64,000 bases of DNA, taken from positions 19,282,001-19,346,000 of the forward strand of contig OZ017804.1 in the NCBI GenBank assembly GCA_963969395.1, written 5' to 3'. The notes under the pieces are model-generated. The model was given only the letters and a program-made list of their open reading frames with translations. It did not search any database and was not told where the DNA came from. A program made the translations under genes and the position numbers. This DNA is from Pseudoscleropodium purum (lineage: Eukaryota > Streptophyta > Bryopsida > Hypnales > Brachytheciaceae). This document shows, one piece after another, positions 32,601 to 44,589 of this stretch. Position 1 is the first letter of the stretch, and every line of letters begins with the position of its first letter.

Positions 32601-34237
32601 GATGTTTATATATAACATGTTTCAGCGAGTGATTTGTACTAGTGAACTGAACGGACAATGACTATAAGGGCAAAGAATTGAAACAACTCATAGTATTGGC
32701 GATTTGAAATGGCGCTGTCATAGTAATGACAGAAGGATTAAGTACCATGAAGGGCTCATTCGCTGTACGAAACTCGATGCCTGGAAGAAAACGCAACCAC
32801 GCGGGGAAGCCCCTGCACACAACAAGTGACTGTCATCTAATAAAATTCACCCAATCTTCAGCACACACCCAAAGATTCGAGAAGCAGGATACAGATTTAG
32901 GCTTGTTGGCAAAACTTCGAGCTCCAACCATAAAGTAGAGGGTTTATTAGATCTCCACTCAGTTAGCTAGTTCTTTCTCTCAGTCACTCAAAATTGAGAT
33001 TTCACGAATGTCTGGATCGGTTTGAAGATTCAGACTTGATTCGACTTACCCGGAGTTCCACTCTGCGCACACATAAGGGCCGATTCGCAGGTTGACATAC
33101 ATGCCAGCCTCATGAACCATTTTCAAGAACTTCGGCAAGTTATACCTCCCGGCATAATTGAACTACATTCAACAAGCAGTGCATAATTCATTTTTTCAAG
33201 CTCAGTTGGTCAGTGTTTTAAACAGAGAATATTGACTCTTTAACTTATCAATCAAGTGTAAGCGATAAAGTATATTATAAAGGCTATTATATTCATCATC
33301 AACTAGAATATCCATGAAACCATTGAATTCCACTTCTAGAATACCACTTGCATGGCCAGGCATATTATTTCTCAAAGGAGGCTCTATTATCAAATTACTG
33401 TGTACTTTACAGTTAAAGAGAATCAATTCCATACTGAACATGAACTAAAAACATATAAACTTGGCCAAAGGTCATCTGTGAACAATCCAGTTCATATTTA
33501 AAGTTCCGGCAACATAGAAATTCACCAGGACTCCTGCACCCCAAGTTTAATTCTGTACATCAGTTAGAAGTAGCGAAAGCGTACCACCCCTCTGCTGGGC
33601 TCATGCCCATTCCAGAACACATATGTTTGGATGACATCCAGGCCCCCCTCCTTCGCCTTTGCAATGAGACCTGGCCACATCTGCAGTATCCAATTGGTAA
33701 CAATCAAAGCAAGCTTCCTGGTCAAGAAGCAGATACTTTAAGAGCATGTCCATCATTAGATTTGTCATGCAGGGGACCCTCTTATGTTATTGTTGTAAGA
33801 ACCATAGCCATTCATTTTATAAAGTGTGTAGCCTAAACTCAATAGAGAACAAGGATTTGAAAAGCCTTAGCCAGTTGAAAATGAATATTCTAAATTTTTT
33901 AGCTAGATGTGCAACTGGAAAAACAAGGATTTTTTGAGTGATGTGACTTGCATATGGAGTCTATTTATAAAACAAAACCTAATGAATCCCGCCTCATAGA
34001 ACCTTGAATGATGCATTTACTTGAATGTCTGGGAAATACACTCACCATAGGAGTACTGCGCGGGTAATGGATGGAGCCTGATATGAGCATGCGGCGCTGC
34101 CCATCCAGCTTCAAAGCACGCTGATCGTAAGAGACACTTACAGCCCTCGCTTGATTCATCTGAAGCATGGTCAAGCTCAATATTACGAGCACGTGACAAA
34201 TCCGAATCCCCACCGCACCCATTCTCAATTGCAACAT
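26619..34237 (-). CDS. BGAL: Secreted beta-galactosidase (GH35) with C-terminal lectin domain, 19 exons
   Basis: This enzyme removes terminal beta-galactosyl residues from cell-wall polysaccharides and glycoproteins in the apoplast. Exons on the minus strand are 34237-34046, 33680-33585, 33162-33050, 32812-32746, 32385-32293, 32131-31988, 31705-31617, 31432-31327, 31213-31129, 30989-30865, 30530-30369, 30157-29988, 29514-29408, 29122-29025, 28850-28740, 28556-28446, 27868-27657, 27554-27212 and 26729-26619. They total 2535 nt, 844 residues plus TAA, normal for plant BGALs. Residues 1 to about 32 form a signal peptide. The proton donor is E191 in IENEYG and the nucleophile is E260 in [21 protein letters not shown] marks the beta-sandwich region. 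A SUEL/galactose-lectin domain runs from about residue 766 to the end ([42 protein letters not shown]). A second in-frame ATG five codons downstream (34222) could also start translation. The intron after exon 5 begins with GC, not GT; all others are GT-AG. Confidence 0.96.
32132..32292 (-). other. GC-AG intron of the beta-galactosidase gene
   Basis: Exon 5 ends ATCTTAGCCCAG at 32293 and the intron begins GCATGC. The next exon opens ATTGAAAATGAGTACGGC after an AG. Shifting the junction to a GT would break the catalytic IENEYG motif, so a GC donor is the only reading that fits. GC-AG introns are a known minority class handled by the major spliceosome. Confidence 0.85.
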
Positions 34238-34970
34238 TCAACCAGATAACCACGTATTCTCCGTAGGATTTCTTCGATCAAGGACCTCGATGATCGGCTA
34301 TTCAAAATTGCAGAGTTGGGTTGCACAGCATCATCTTCAGGATACTCCTCAGGTGTTCGATCTGAACCTTGATGGTGTGATCAATATTAATTACCCTGCA
34401 ACGAAATTGATCTCATGATCAGATGAAGATCGAACGAGTTGAATTGGGGTGAAGTTAGAACTTGAAAGGCCTGATTCGATCTCAAATTATGATCAGCTGC
34501 CAGATTGAGTGTTGATAGAATGTTCCGATCAAACTTTCGACTATATCAAGAACGATTAAACCCTCACAATAATCGTATGTCCAATACTGATCTTTCAAAT
34601 ATAGATAGATAGATTATATCTCATCCTAAAGTCTCAAAATCTGTAGAATTATATGATATATCTACCAGAAAAAACCGCAGGCTCGTTTCATGAATCTCTT
34701 GCAACCATTTCAAGATTAAGTCACAGTGAGAATTATCATTAACATTGATCTCATAATATCCAAGAGACTCACACAGTCTTCTTTGAGCTTATGGAAAACA
34801 AATGCAAAGAAAGTGACATTCCATCAATGCAGCTGCAATGAAACTTCACCAACATACACCAGAGATTGACAAACTCATCCTATACCAAGATCCAAGCTGC
34901 ACACTCAGATTGGTGTCAACTTGCAGATGATCAAACGAAGAACCGTTTAGAAAACACCAGGAAACCTCGG

Positions 34971-34984
34971 CTTATATATATTGG
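34971..34984 (-). promoter_or_regulatory. Possible TATA box for beta-galactosidase
   Basis: On the minus strand CCAATATATATAAG lies about 735 bp upstream of the start codon and would place transcription start near 34940. That implies a long leader or a leader intron. The assignment rests on sequence and orientation only. Confidence 0.35.
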
Positions 34985-36046
34985 CTTCCTTGTTGAGTCA
35001 TCCGGTTGACATATTCAGAGCTAGGGCCAATTAAAGAATAGCAGGTTGGAGACTGAAGTAGTCCTTAATTACGAGGTACTTACCAGCAAGAAAGTTGAGT
35101 GCCCGAAGTTAGATATATCGAGTGTAATCTTCCCGTGACTTGCAGCTAAGGTTGATGCAACAGCATCAGCAGCTGCTCTACAACCCGCTCTACATCATCT
35201 ACAACCTACTTAGCATGCACAAATCGATTGACGTCAATCCAGCTCATGGCGACTCCTGCATTTCCATCACTCCTAGCTCAGGGAACCTTCAAGAAACAGC
35301 TAAGCTAGGTGCGGTAACTCGGTAACCAAATTAATCAAATCCACCAAACTGAAATCGCCCATGGCAAGTCATCATGCATTCCCGGAACTCAGCCTTTATA
35401 TTACAAGAACGACCAGCAATCTCATGATCTCTGGACAATGTGAATATATATAACTTAAATGTTCCATAACGCTGCAGCTAGTCGATCAGCAACAGCTAGT
35501 TTCGCAATGCATGCTCTCAAGTGCGGAATGATCCAAACTAAAGTTTATAAACTGTTCAATCACAATGAAATTGATGGATTGACTGCATCAAATTCCTTGA
35601 GGAGTATGTAAGACTGACCACCATCACTTCCTTCTAGATTCTCAAACAGTCAACAGCAACTGATCACTGTATGTTTTCGAATTCACTTCTGATATTCGAT
35701 CTGTCAGGGAACAAAAAAAAAACTTCAAAAATCCAAGAAAGAACAAAAAAGAACAAAAAAGAACAAAAAAAAGAACAAAAAAAAGAACAAGAAAGAACAG
35801 AGATGAAACCTTAGAACCTAGCATAGGGATGATCACGGCTGCCTGAGCTCTGATCTGCCTAGGAAGCAGCTCCAGCTCCTGATCCAGTAGCTTCTGGCTC
35901 TGCGAATTTCAAATCCAGCAATGCCCCGGCCTTGGAGTGTGTGTGCCTGCTGCAGTCTAGTGTTTGAAGCACTAGACTTCCTCCGTTGCTTTCTTTTTTA
36001 CCTCCTGGACCTCCTTAATATCACAGCCAAGGCGCTCAAAATGGGG
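34985..36046. other. Upstream region of beta-galactosidase
   Basis: Intergenic DNA of mixed composition. An imperfect GAACAAAAAA run lies at about 35740-35800. No gene is supported. Confidence 0.4.
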
Positions 36047-36280
36047 CCAGGGAGGATTGACCCTGTAATGCCCCACCAGAGGGTAAATGTCAAAATTGCC
36101 CCCTATTTGGTGCTGCTTAAATTTTGTATTTCATCACATCCCACACCATATTCGGAGTCTCTGATTGCGAATATGAATTCAGAATTTGTAAATTTTATCA
36201 TATATGGCACTTAAAAAATTTCACTATTTTCTACAAACAAGGGTAAATCATGGGGTAACAAAGGGGTCAATCTTCCCTAG
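36047..36280. mobile_element. Terminal-inverted-repeat MITE, unclassified (hAT- or MULE-like)
   Basis: The left end reads CCAGGGAGGATTGACCCTGT. The inverse of the right end reads CTAGGGAAGATTGACCCCTT, so the inverted repeats match over about 16 of 18 bases, and a second match (ATGCCCCA against TTACCCCA) follows. CAGGG/TAGGG termini resemble hAT elements. The similar flanks CTCAAAAT and GTCAAAAT could be a target duplication but lie a few bases outside the repeats, so the class is open. Confidence 0.6.
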
Positions 36281-37132
36281 CCGTCAAAATAGATGTGGAT
36301 ATGTGACTATCAATAGGCTTGTGTAAATGTGTATAATGTAGTATGCTCTAAAAGCAACCGCTATCTAGGAATGAGTGAAAAGTTGCTTGAAATATCTATT
36401 ATTGTCAATGATGAGTTAGTAGGCTTAAATGGTTGCTTTAACAAATGACAAATTATCTTAGGGTAAGGATCCCTACAAGGGGAATTTTGATGTAAGGTCT
36501 CTCTATCTAAGGGATGGAGGCCAAAATTTAGGAAGAAAATTCAATCAAGAAAGAAATCTTTGGATGATAAATATGAGTTTGGATGATAAACATGGATTAA
36601 TGTATTGCTCATGGAAAATCTTGCATGAGGCAAGTTTCTCACTTAAGCTATTGCTTTTCAAAAAAAAATGAAATTACAAGTAGAATTTGCCTAAAACGCA
36701 AAGGAATCACTAGAGAAGATCTTCTCATGACAATAGAGTGTTGCATGTAAAGTGACATTACAAAATATTGAAGATTGTAGGAGTATACACTAATTATTGC
36801 AATTTTTTTTTACAAACTCACAAAAATTCTTTGTTATTATCAATTAGTGTGGAGATATTCAATCTTTTGATTTATAAGTACCTAACCAATGTGATAATAT
36901 CATATTCAATGAAGTCTTGAATTCAACTTTCTCTACACACAACAAGAGAGGGAACCCCCTGCAAAATTGTTTTCATTTTAGAGACTTTTTTTACATTCAA
37001 GAATGCTTTTAAAATTTAAATGGTGTAGAATCTCTAAAACACTTGTCAAACACCTTATATCATATATTTATAATTTTTTATAATATAATAGTGTGAATGT
37101 AGAATGAATTTTGAACCAACACAAGTATAGGT
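36281..37132. other. Gene-free AT-rich DNA
   Basis: AT-rich sequence with no supported gene or bounded repeat. Confidence 0.4.
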
Positions 37133-37359
37133 CACTATAAGAAAACCTTGTTTTAGGTGAAAGATTGACATAAAAAAGAACAAATTTTAAGTGACATCTG
37201 AGGTGACATTGAAAAAAAAACCTATGTTTTTATATCAACAATGATGTCCATTGATGTTATACTAGACATCATTGTTGACATAAAAACATCAATTTGTTTT
37301 TTTATGTCACCTAAAATTTGTTCCTTTTAACATCAATAAACTTTGGTTTTTTTTAGTAG
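37133..37359. mobile_element. CACTA-like foldback MITE
   Basis: The left end is CACTATAAGAAAACCTTG, close to the CACTACAAGAAAA terminus common in plant CACTA elements. The right end inverse is CTACTAAAAAAAACC, an indel-bearing match. Inside, ATGTTTTTATATCAACAATG pairs with CATTGTTGACATAAAAACAT, and AACAAATTTTA pairs with TAAAATTTGTT, so most of the 227 bp can fold into one hairpin. No coding capacity. Confidence 0.6.
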
Positions 37360-38742
37360 GAATAGGGAAATACAAGCTTATGAACCTTGAGCATATGTAT
37401 AAGTAGATATCTTACAAACATTGAAGGTACTTATGGTATAAACACCTATAATATAGGTGTCCTATAGTTACAAAAAAATTCTATAATATAGACCTATATA
37501 ATATAGGTGAATAATCTTCTAGGCTCATATGCTCATGATTTTAAATTCATATAATAGCAACTATAGGTTTAAAAATTGAAACATTGATACTATATAAGTT
37601 ACTTATACCCATATGTAATGAAATAAGCAATTGGGCATTATTGTTTTTATTATTAAATTGCCTAATTTTTTATTGGATCTTGTTGGAAGTCAAAAGAAAA
37701 TTTTAGGTTCCCTTATTTTAAATGTTTTGGATACCAAATAAATAAAGCATTAAGATTTAAAGTGATGAAAAATAGGTGTACCTAAAAAAATAACCCCAAA
37801 TTCTTGTGCATGAAGGCCATACATTTTAATCAAAGAATTTTATAGAAATTGGTTTTGAAAAGGGTTAAGAGTAGAAGCAATTAAAATAGTATGCTCTAAA
37901 AACAACTATAAAAGCAATTATAACACAAAGATTAATTTTTTTTTTATCTATTAACAATGCACATTTTAAGAGGTGTTTACTTTTAATGATTATTGTGTTT
38001 CAACTTCAAAAATTTGTAACTAACTCCACAAAGGTCTAAAAATATGAAACAACTTAGGTTAAATATCAATTCAGTTTCTCTTCTTGAGAAAATTTACTAA
38101 AAATTGTTTCAAGGAGTATTAGAGAAAATTTAGACCTTGTAAAGGCTTCTTTGACTTTCAACAAATGTACACATTTTTTAATGAATGTGCAAGTTTTTGA
38201 ACAAATGTGAACAAATGTACACATTATAAAAATAAGAATAAATAAAATTTTAATCAAAATTTGATAGGATATACAAACTAACTTTTGCTAATAGTTTCTT
38301 TGTGGGTAAATTTGGGATGATATTTTTTTTTCAATTGCACATTTTCATATAGTCAAATGGCTCACCTAAGGCCTTAATTTTTTTTGTAATGTTTACCTTG
38401 GAGGTTGTACATTTGTAATGAAAGAATTTTGTAGGAATCAATTTCAAAAAAGGATCAAATATAGACAAAGTTAGTTACCTTACAAGCCCCGCCCCCTCCA
38501 TGGTGTCAAGGAGAGAACTAGATAGGACGTTAAATACTGCCCACTAAATGGGCCCAACGAGTTGGATTTACTTTGGGGAAAAATGTAGAATTTTTTAAAT
38601 TTTTTACACATATTTTTTTCTCTCCCAAATTTTGAATTTGTATTTGCAATCAAAGACCCCAAATTAGCTAAGAGAGGTTTAGAATAATGTATACTAAACA
38701 CAACCCATAAGAGTGAGTTTTGGGTTTTTTTTTTTTAAACTT
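37360..38742. other. Gene-free AT-rich DNA
   Basis: No gene is supported. Small AT-rich palindromes lie at 37437-37510 (CACCTATAATATAGGTG). Confidence 0.4.
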
Positions 38743-38762
38743 TTAACCCCAAAGAACCCCCA
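38743..38762 (+). mobile_element. TTAACCCCAAAG terminus without a partner
   Basis: TTAA followed by CCCCAAAGAACCCCC matches the left ends of the TTAA-flanked elements. No right end was found before the next left end at 39558. It may be a truncated element, or the outer end of a larger one closing at 40380. Confidence 0.45.
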
Positions 38763-39557
38763 AATTACTTCATGGGCAGGATTGAGTGTCTTGTAAGAGA
38801 CAGAGGATGTGATATAAGAGAAGGTGATATTACGGAATAGCAAACTTCCAGCCCCAACAGTTATTAGTTGAGCAGCAAGTCCACTGAATGATTCCTACCC
38901 AGTTGTCTTGTTCTTGCTTTCCCCCCAAAATTGTACCAACCAATTTGATGAGAATGGGTACTCAACTACTCATGTCCAGCCCTATCAAAACAATGATGGT
39001 GGGCAAGCCAGGGGCTGAAAATCTACACCATTTCTAGATGTTTTGATTTATTTTTTCCAAAACTTCCAAATTCCATGATAAAATTTTCAGATTGAAATTG
39101 CATCTTGTTTTTGTCAATGCCATAATGTTTGGGTGATCTGCACTTGGCTCAATGGCTCAGCTCATCATCAGGGTTCCTCCAAATCTATTCTTTCTCTGGA
39201 TGAGCCAGTGGCATGGGCATGTACTGTACTTCTCCAGGGCAACTTTCTTGGGTCTGCGCTTGCAAATGTACAAAGTGTGTACATTTCAGTGATGGCTAAG
39301 CTGGTCATCAATCCATCGCAACTTCCGGTTCTTTTCATGATTTGTCCTTCCTGTACTGGACATGGGTTTTTGGTTGGGCCAGTTGGCTTTATTATAGCTG
39401 CACCCTCAACAGCAACATAGAACCTAATCAACGTATTATCCGTACTAAGTTAATCCCCTCTTAAATTGGCATGATGAATTATAATAGTTGTGGATTTCAT
39501 AAAGGTGGTTTCAACGAACCAAAGAAAGTGACATTTGGATAGTGTATGCAAAAGTTA
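38763..39557. other. Interval with a GC-richer island
   Basis: Mostly AT-rich. The segment 39133-39431 is GC-richer and open on both strands (95 and 87 codons), containing for example CPSCTGHGF on the plus strand. I recognise neither product, and two overlapping antisense frames cannot both be genes, so no CDS is called. A decayed coding fragment is possible. Confidence 0.35.
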
Positions 39558-39561
39558 TTAA

Positions 39562-40376
39562 CCCCAAAGTGACATAGGATTTTTCTTCCATGAAGAATTG
39601 CTTTCTCAAGTGTTCATTTTGGAATTTTCCGCATGGCAAATTGGTAGCTTTGGGGATCAATCCAACTACACAAAGGAACATCACACTAGTCCATGAATGC
39701 CCTCAAAAATTTTCAACCACTAATTCGCTTATTTTGTATATTTTTTTGAATTATGAAATACTGTAAAAAGTGAAGAAAGAGCAAGGAAAAACGGTGTTTT
39801 TCTTACTTCGGCACCTAGTACAACAAGCAAACTTGCTAATTAGCCATCAAGTCAAACTACGAATTTTGAGGTTGCCATACAAAGTACCATGCCTACTTGA
39901 AAAAAATGAAAAATCTACAAAAATGTGCTATATTCAAAGTCTTGAATGCAGGTAGGTCGAACTCTTGTAATGGAGAACCTTTTCTTTTAGTAAATCGACA
40001 AAATTTGAAAAATAAAAACCATGGAAATCCAAGCAGTCACAAGTGGCATGACATTTGAAAGGACTTGCACAAATTTTTGTGGCCGGAATGAACAACTCGA
40101 TTTTTGGCCAAGTGACTTGAATCGGCCAAGAACCAAGCAGACAGACCTTGCCTGGTTTTTAGCTGCAACAAGGGCCTCACCGATACTTCCCAACTTTAAA
40201 TTGTCTTATAAATTGTTGTTCTTTCTCAAATTTCATGTGCTTGGTGTTGTTAGAGAGGTCTTCCTAAACCCTACAAATACTCTTTGATACAGTTTTGCAA
40301 TTAAATTAAGGAAATCATGCGAAATTTGTATTGAAAATTGCTGAGGATAATTTCTGTCCCTAGTGAAACTTTGGGG
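39562..40376 (+). mobile_element. TTAA-flanked element, family C
   Basis: The 815-bp element is flanked by TTAA (39558-39561 and 40377-40380). It starts CCCCAAAGTGACATAGG and ends CCCTAGTGAAACTTTGGGG, giving about 9 bp of perfect inverted repeat followed by a looser match. An 88-codon frame at 40021-40287 is unrecognised and not called. Confidence 0.65.
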
Positions 40377-40380
40377 TTAA

Positions 40381-42400
40381 GAGACAAAGTTTGGTTCTAG
40401 AAGCATTTCTTCTATATAAGTACATAATTGATTTTGAAGATGTACACATAGTGTAAATGGTGGTTTAAGGTCAATGGCGCATTTTGGGAAGGCCCCACCA
40501 TAGTAGGGATTGTCGGGGCGCCTTTAGCGTTAGTCAATGCATTGGGATGCCTCTTTTTATTTATTGAAGCTCTTGAATTGAATTTTTTCTATTAATCTCT
40601 AAAGGACTGAGGCACATTTTAGGCAGGAATTGTTGAAAAATGCCATTTGTAGGGTAGTGGAAATGAAAAAAAGAAAAGAAGAATAAAGAAAAAACTTTAA
40701 AAGAATTCAATTGTACAAATTTGTACTAGACTACTATGGAAATGTGTAGAAAAAATTTCAAAACCTTTGATTGTATAGGTTGAAAGATTATAATGTTTGA
40801 ATTTTGAAGAATGAAAATTTTTACCTTGCTCAATATGGCTAATAAACTTAGATTCTTGTTAAAGTGAGATTTTGCACTACACATGTTGTTTTTTTAACAT
40901 TTGCATCCTATATCAGGTTATTTACATACTTGCCAAATTTTAGAAGTGGAGAGAGAGTTTTATATATGCTACTTGAAAAATTAAAAGAAATTTGACCCCT
41001 ATGCAAGGTTGTTTGACTACATGACTTTTTGCGCAACTACTCATGATTTTCTTGTGTACATTGAATAGTCACTTGGTCCTTAAGTTTTTGTCATGGCAAC
41101 CTTGTAGCATAGTAGATGGAATTTCTCCATTTATAGTGGTAGTATTCAAAAATAGACATCATGGTTTTCATGCTCAAGAATGGAATATTAATTCCTTAAA
41201 GACTTGAAGAAGTCCAAATTTCCAAAGGTATAAAGATGTATTATAAAATGCAATGTAGAAATAATAATTTCATAAAGACTTTCAAACAAATGTTGTAAAA
41301 CATGATCTATATATCATATACATGTAGTTGGATCTACTGCTATACTAACTACTCCTTTTGTCCCAAAATGATCTTCCTATTGAATAAAATGTTCCGGATT
41401 AAGGTTAAAAATAATGTTTTTTCAAATTTTTTTGAGCTTTATATATTTTTTTGAAACTCATATATATTTTTTTGTCAATTAAGATATTCTTGCAAGGCAA
41501 GTTTGTATTTTGTCAAAGATTACATCATTTTCCTATCTCTTTGGGGATCTAAATATAGCTTTTTTCTTATCAAATTTTGACTACCACATTGAGAGTTGAA
41601 ATATCTTTAATGTCATCATGTTGTAGTAAAACAGTGGAAGGTTTTGATTGCATAGATTATGAGATTATATTGTTTGAAGTTGAAAAAAATGTTTTTAAAT
41701 GCATTCAATCCTAGGCAACTATAATTTGGGGAGGATTTTGTTCAAAATCTAGGTAGTCACATTGAATAGATTCACTCATATCCTCTTGTGTAAACAAGAT
41801 CAATTGTCTAGTTGATGTAGATTTATTTTTTCTATATAAATGGAAAATCCAAAGCCTACAACTTTTAATTGTTTAGTTTTGGATCTATATTTTGAGAGTT
41901 TTATCCATGTCTATACCCTCAAGAATGGATAACGATGATCTAAGCAAGCCTATCATTGTAGATAGTACCTACAAGTATCCAATAAAGGTCTACCTAATCT
42001 TATAAAAGCACTGTTTATTCAAAATATATATCAAGCCTATGGTTGTTTTACTATAGGTGGTGCTTAGAAAAATCTAATAAAGGTTCATCTAGTCCTTTGA
42101 AGAGACTATCTACTCAAAATAATATATCAAGCCTATGATTGTTTTGTTGTACATAGTGCTAAGTGGATCTAGCAAAACTATATCTAGTCTTACAAGGGAA
42201 CTATTAAGCCAAAATTACATAATTATCTAGTTAAAAACCTTATACATAGGAATGCTATCATCATTCAACATTGCTATAGAAATTGTGTGTTGGTCTAAAC
42301 TAAATCTCATTATATGCCAAATTATTACATAGACTTTGCCACCACTATTGCTCTTGCACACCATGACAAATCCTCTATTTTAATATCAAAATCCCTAAGT
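40381..42400. other. AT-rich interval with family B remnant
   Basis: A degenerate left end (TTAA then TCTCTAAAGGACTGAGG) lies at 40592. A family B-like left part starts at 41192. A possible Stowaway end (CTACTCCTTTTGTCCC) lies near 41348. None has a clear partner. No gene is supported. Confidence 0.4.
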
Positions 42401-43951
42401 GTAGGACTATGTAGATAGCCTATTTGGTAGTAAATTTTGATTCTTTGAAGTATTTTTGAATGAGTTTTGAATGAGTTCTTGTGTGTTTGGATGGTATTTC
42501 ATGATGTTTTGTCATATGTTTGTCAAATTGGGTGAGTAATTTGATTGCAGAAAATTAGATAAAAAGGAGTGCAGTCTGTAGATGGGATGAGTGAAACCAA
42601 ATTGGAATGAATGTCTGTGTATGGTTCCAAGTTGGGGTGAGTAAAAGTGAACTGGAGCTAGGTCAAATTTGGAGTGAGAGGAAAGATTAGAGTTGTAGTT
42701 ATGATAGAAGACAATGAAGATTTAAAGCTGTGAGCTTATTCATGTGTTAATGGTGAATTGTTCACCAATTCGGAGCAGTAAAAAATGCTATTTCAAATGG
42801 TGTAACATGTGTGTTATGATTGTGTATGAAGTGGAAGATGAATCAATTTGGAGTTAGTGTGTGGATGTATGAAGTTAAAAAGTTAAACTAAATGATGATT
42901 TTATTGCAATTAGGAGGTGAAGTTGCGGTGTGTGTGTGACCAGTTGGGTGTGCTAAGTTGAAAACTGTGAGTAATTAAGTTAAAAACAATCTATTAATGA
43001 AGAAGTTATGTTGAAGTGAGTGATGATGAGAGGATTAGAGAAAATCAATCTGTTAATATGAGAAATGTCGAGCTGGGAAGATTTTGATGCTAAGTGATGT
43101 GAGATTTGCAATTCGGAGATGTTAGTTTAAATCAAAGAAATATTGAAGGCTGGAGCTGTAGTCTGTTTGAGTGTGAAATCCCATTAAGGGTGATTGGTGT
43201 TCTGTCTGGGAAATGAGCTGAATCAATATTTGTTTTTCAATGTCCTGTTTGGAGAGATTATAGATTGAATGTCAGTGTTAAGCTATGATTTGTATGTGGG
43301 ATTAAAAGTATGATATCAGCCTAAGTGGGGTGAATTACAGAATGAGTGAAAAGTGAGTTGAGTTTAAATTGCATTTGGTGATGTTATGTGATAATGGAAG
43401 GTGTTAATATGTCAAAGACAAATTCCAAGGAGAAAATTAAATGTAGTTTCTGTAATTGTCAAAGTTATAGTAAGTTTAGTTGTGTGGAGGGGACCAAAAA
43501 GAAGAAGTTGGTGGAGAAAGAGTTGGTGGTTCATGAAATCAAGACAAAATCAAAAGAAGATATAATGTGATCAAATTGGAAGATTAAAAGACAAACCAGA
43601 GCCGTGAAGCAGAAGTGCATCCGAGTGGGTGAACAAGATCAAGACCCGAGTTAGAGATCAAAAAGATAAAGCTAAAAAAATTGTAAAGAATGTTAAAGAA
43701 TTAATTGGGAGTTACTTTAACCTTTGTGGCCAATTAAGAGTGGAGAGTTCAAATTGTGGAATTAGAATTATATTGTGAGGAAAATACATATTTGTTGTGA
43801 TAAAAGAACTTATTTTCTTCTTATTGTGGTTGCAATGTCCTATTAGGATTAGTAACAATTAATTTAGAGGCATTCCTATTTGAAAGATGTCCCTTGGAAT
43901 GAACATAAACTATTGTTGGGTAATTCCAAATTGGTTCCAATATAATCTACA
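42400..43951 (+). mobile_element. Putative 5' LTR of a Tat/Athila-like retroelement
   Basis: The segment ends ATATAATCTACA at 43951, three bases before a perfect tRNA-Asp primer site, which places the LTR end there. It is purine-skewed on the plus strand (many GAGTG and TTGGAG words) compared with the DNA to its left. The left border is not determined; 42400 is where the skew starts. No second LTR lies in the window. Confidence 0.4.
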
Positions 43952-43954
43952 TTT

Positions 43955-43972
43955 TGGCGCCGTTGCCGGGGA
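43955..43972 (+). promoter_or_regulatory. Primer binding site, tRNA-Asp
   Basis: TGGCGCCGTTGCCGGGGA is 18 bases complementary to the 3' end of plant tRNA-Asp including CCA. It is the well-known primer site of many plant Ty3/gypsy Tat and Athila elements, and fixes the element's plus-strand orientation. Confidence 0.9.
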
Positions 43973-44040
43973 GGTGTATTAATAGCTTATTGTTCTTTTT
44001 CTTTCTCTCTCATCGAAGTTTATAGGTATGATGCTCAGTA

Positions 44041-44574
44041 ATGAGCAACGTATCCTTAAATTTTGAGGCTAGTAAGAAAGCTCGGGAAGAAAGAGCCAGA
44101 AAAAGAGAAGCTAAAAAATGCAAATTTGTCTCTAAAACCGAATCAGAGCTGGCATCTCCAAGTTGGAGAAGCCCTTTTCAATTAAGACATTTCTTTAGGT
44201 AGAAGCCAAAGTGTAGCCATGGGAAAAGAAAATTTAATAAAAATGAGTTAAGATTAATAGAATCAGATCAAGTCTTATTAGAGAAAAAGGATGTGGTAAG
44301 AACTAGTGAGGGGTTTGAAGTTCCTCATTTCTTGTGTGAACCAATTTGTTTATCAAATACTCCTTCACAAGAAGACTTTCCTATAGAGCAAAGTGAGAAG
44401 GAGTTACTTTTGTAGGATGAAGAAGAAGAGAATCAACCAAGGGTTGAATTTTCTCTTTTGATTGAGTCTCCATTAGGATCTTTCCAAAGTAGGACCAGCC
44501 CTATACAATCCATAGGAAATAGTCCAATTTGGCATGAAAACCCAATTTGGAGTTTGGAAAGTGTCGTAGCTTAA
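44041..44574 (+). pseudogene. Leader ORF of the Tat/Athila-like element, broken
   Basis: From ATG 44041 the frame begins MSNVSLNFEASKKAREERAR and runs 177 codons with two in-frame TAG stops (44200 and 44413), then TAA at 44572. It is Lys/Arg/Glu-rich. No known domain is seen. It lies between the primer site and gag, where some plant gypsy elements have extra leader ORFs. Confidence 0.5.
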
Positions 44575-44589
44575 AATTTTGATTTTCTT

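Noticed and set aside
39133..39431. A gene in the GC-richer island
   Set aside because: Both strands are open over the same span, no domain or splice context is recognised, and the flanks look like transposon DNA.
41348..41560. Second Stowaway MITE
   Set aside because: Only one end (CTACTCCTTTTGTCCC) resembles Stowaway; no inverted partner with a TA was found.
43955..43972. A tRNA gene
   Set aside because: Only the 18-base complement of a tRNA 3' end is present, with no cloverleaf; it is a retroelement primer site.
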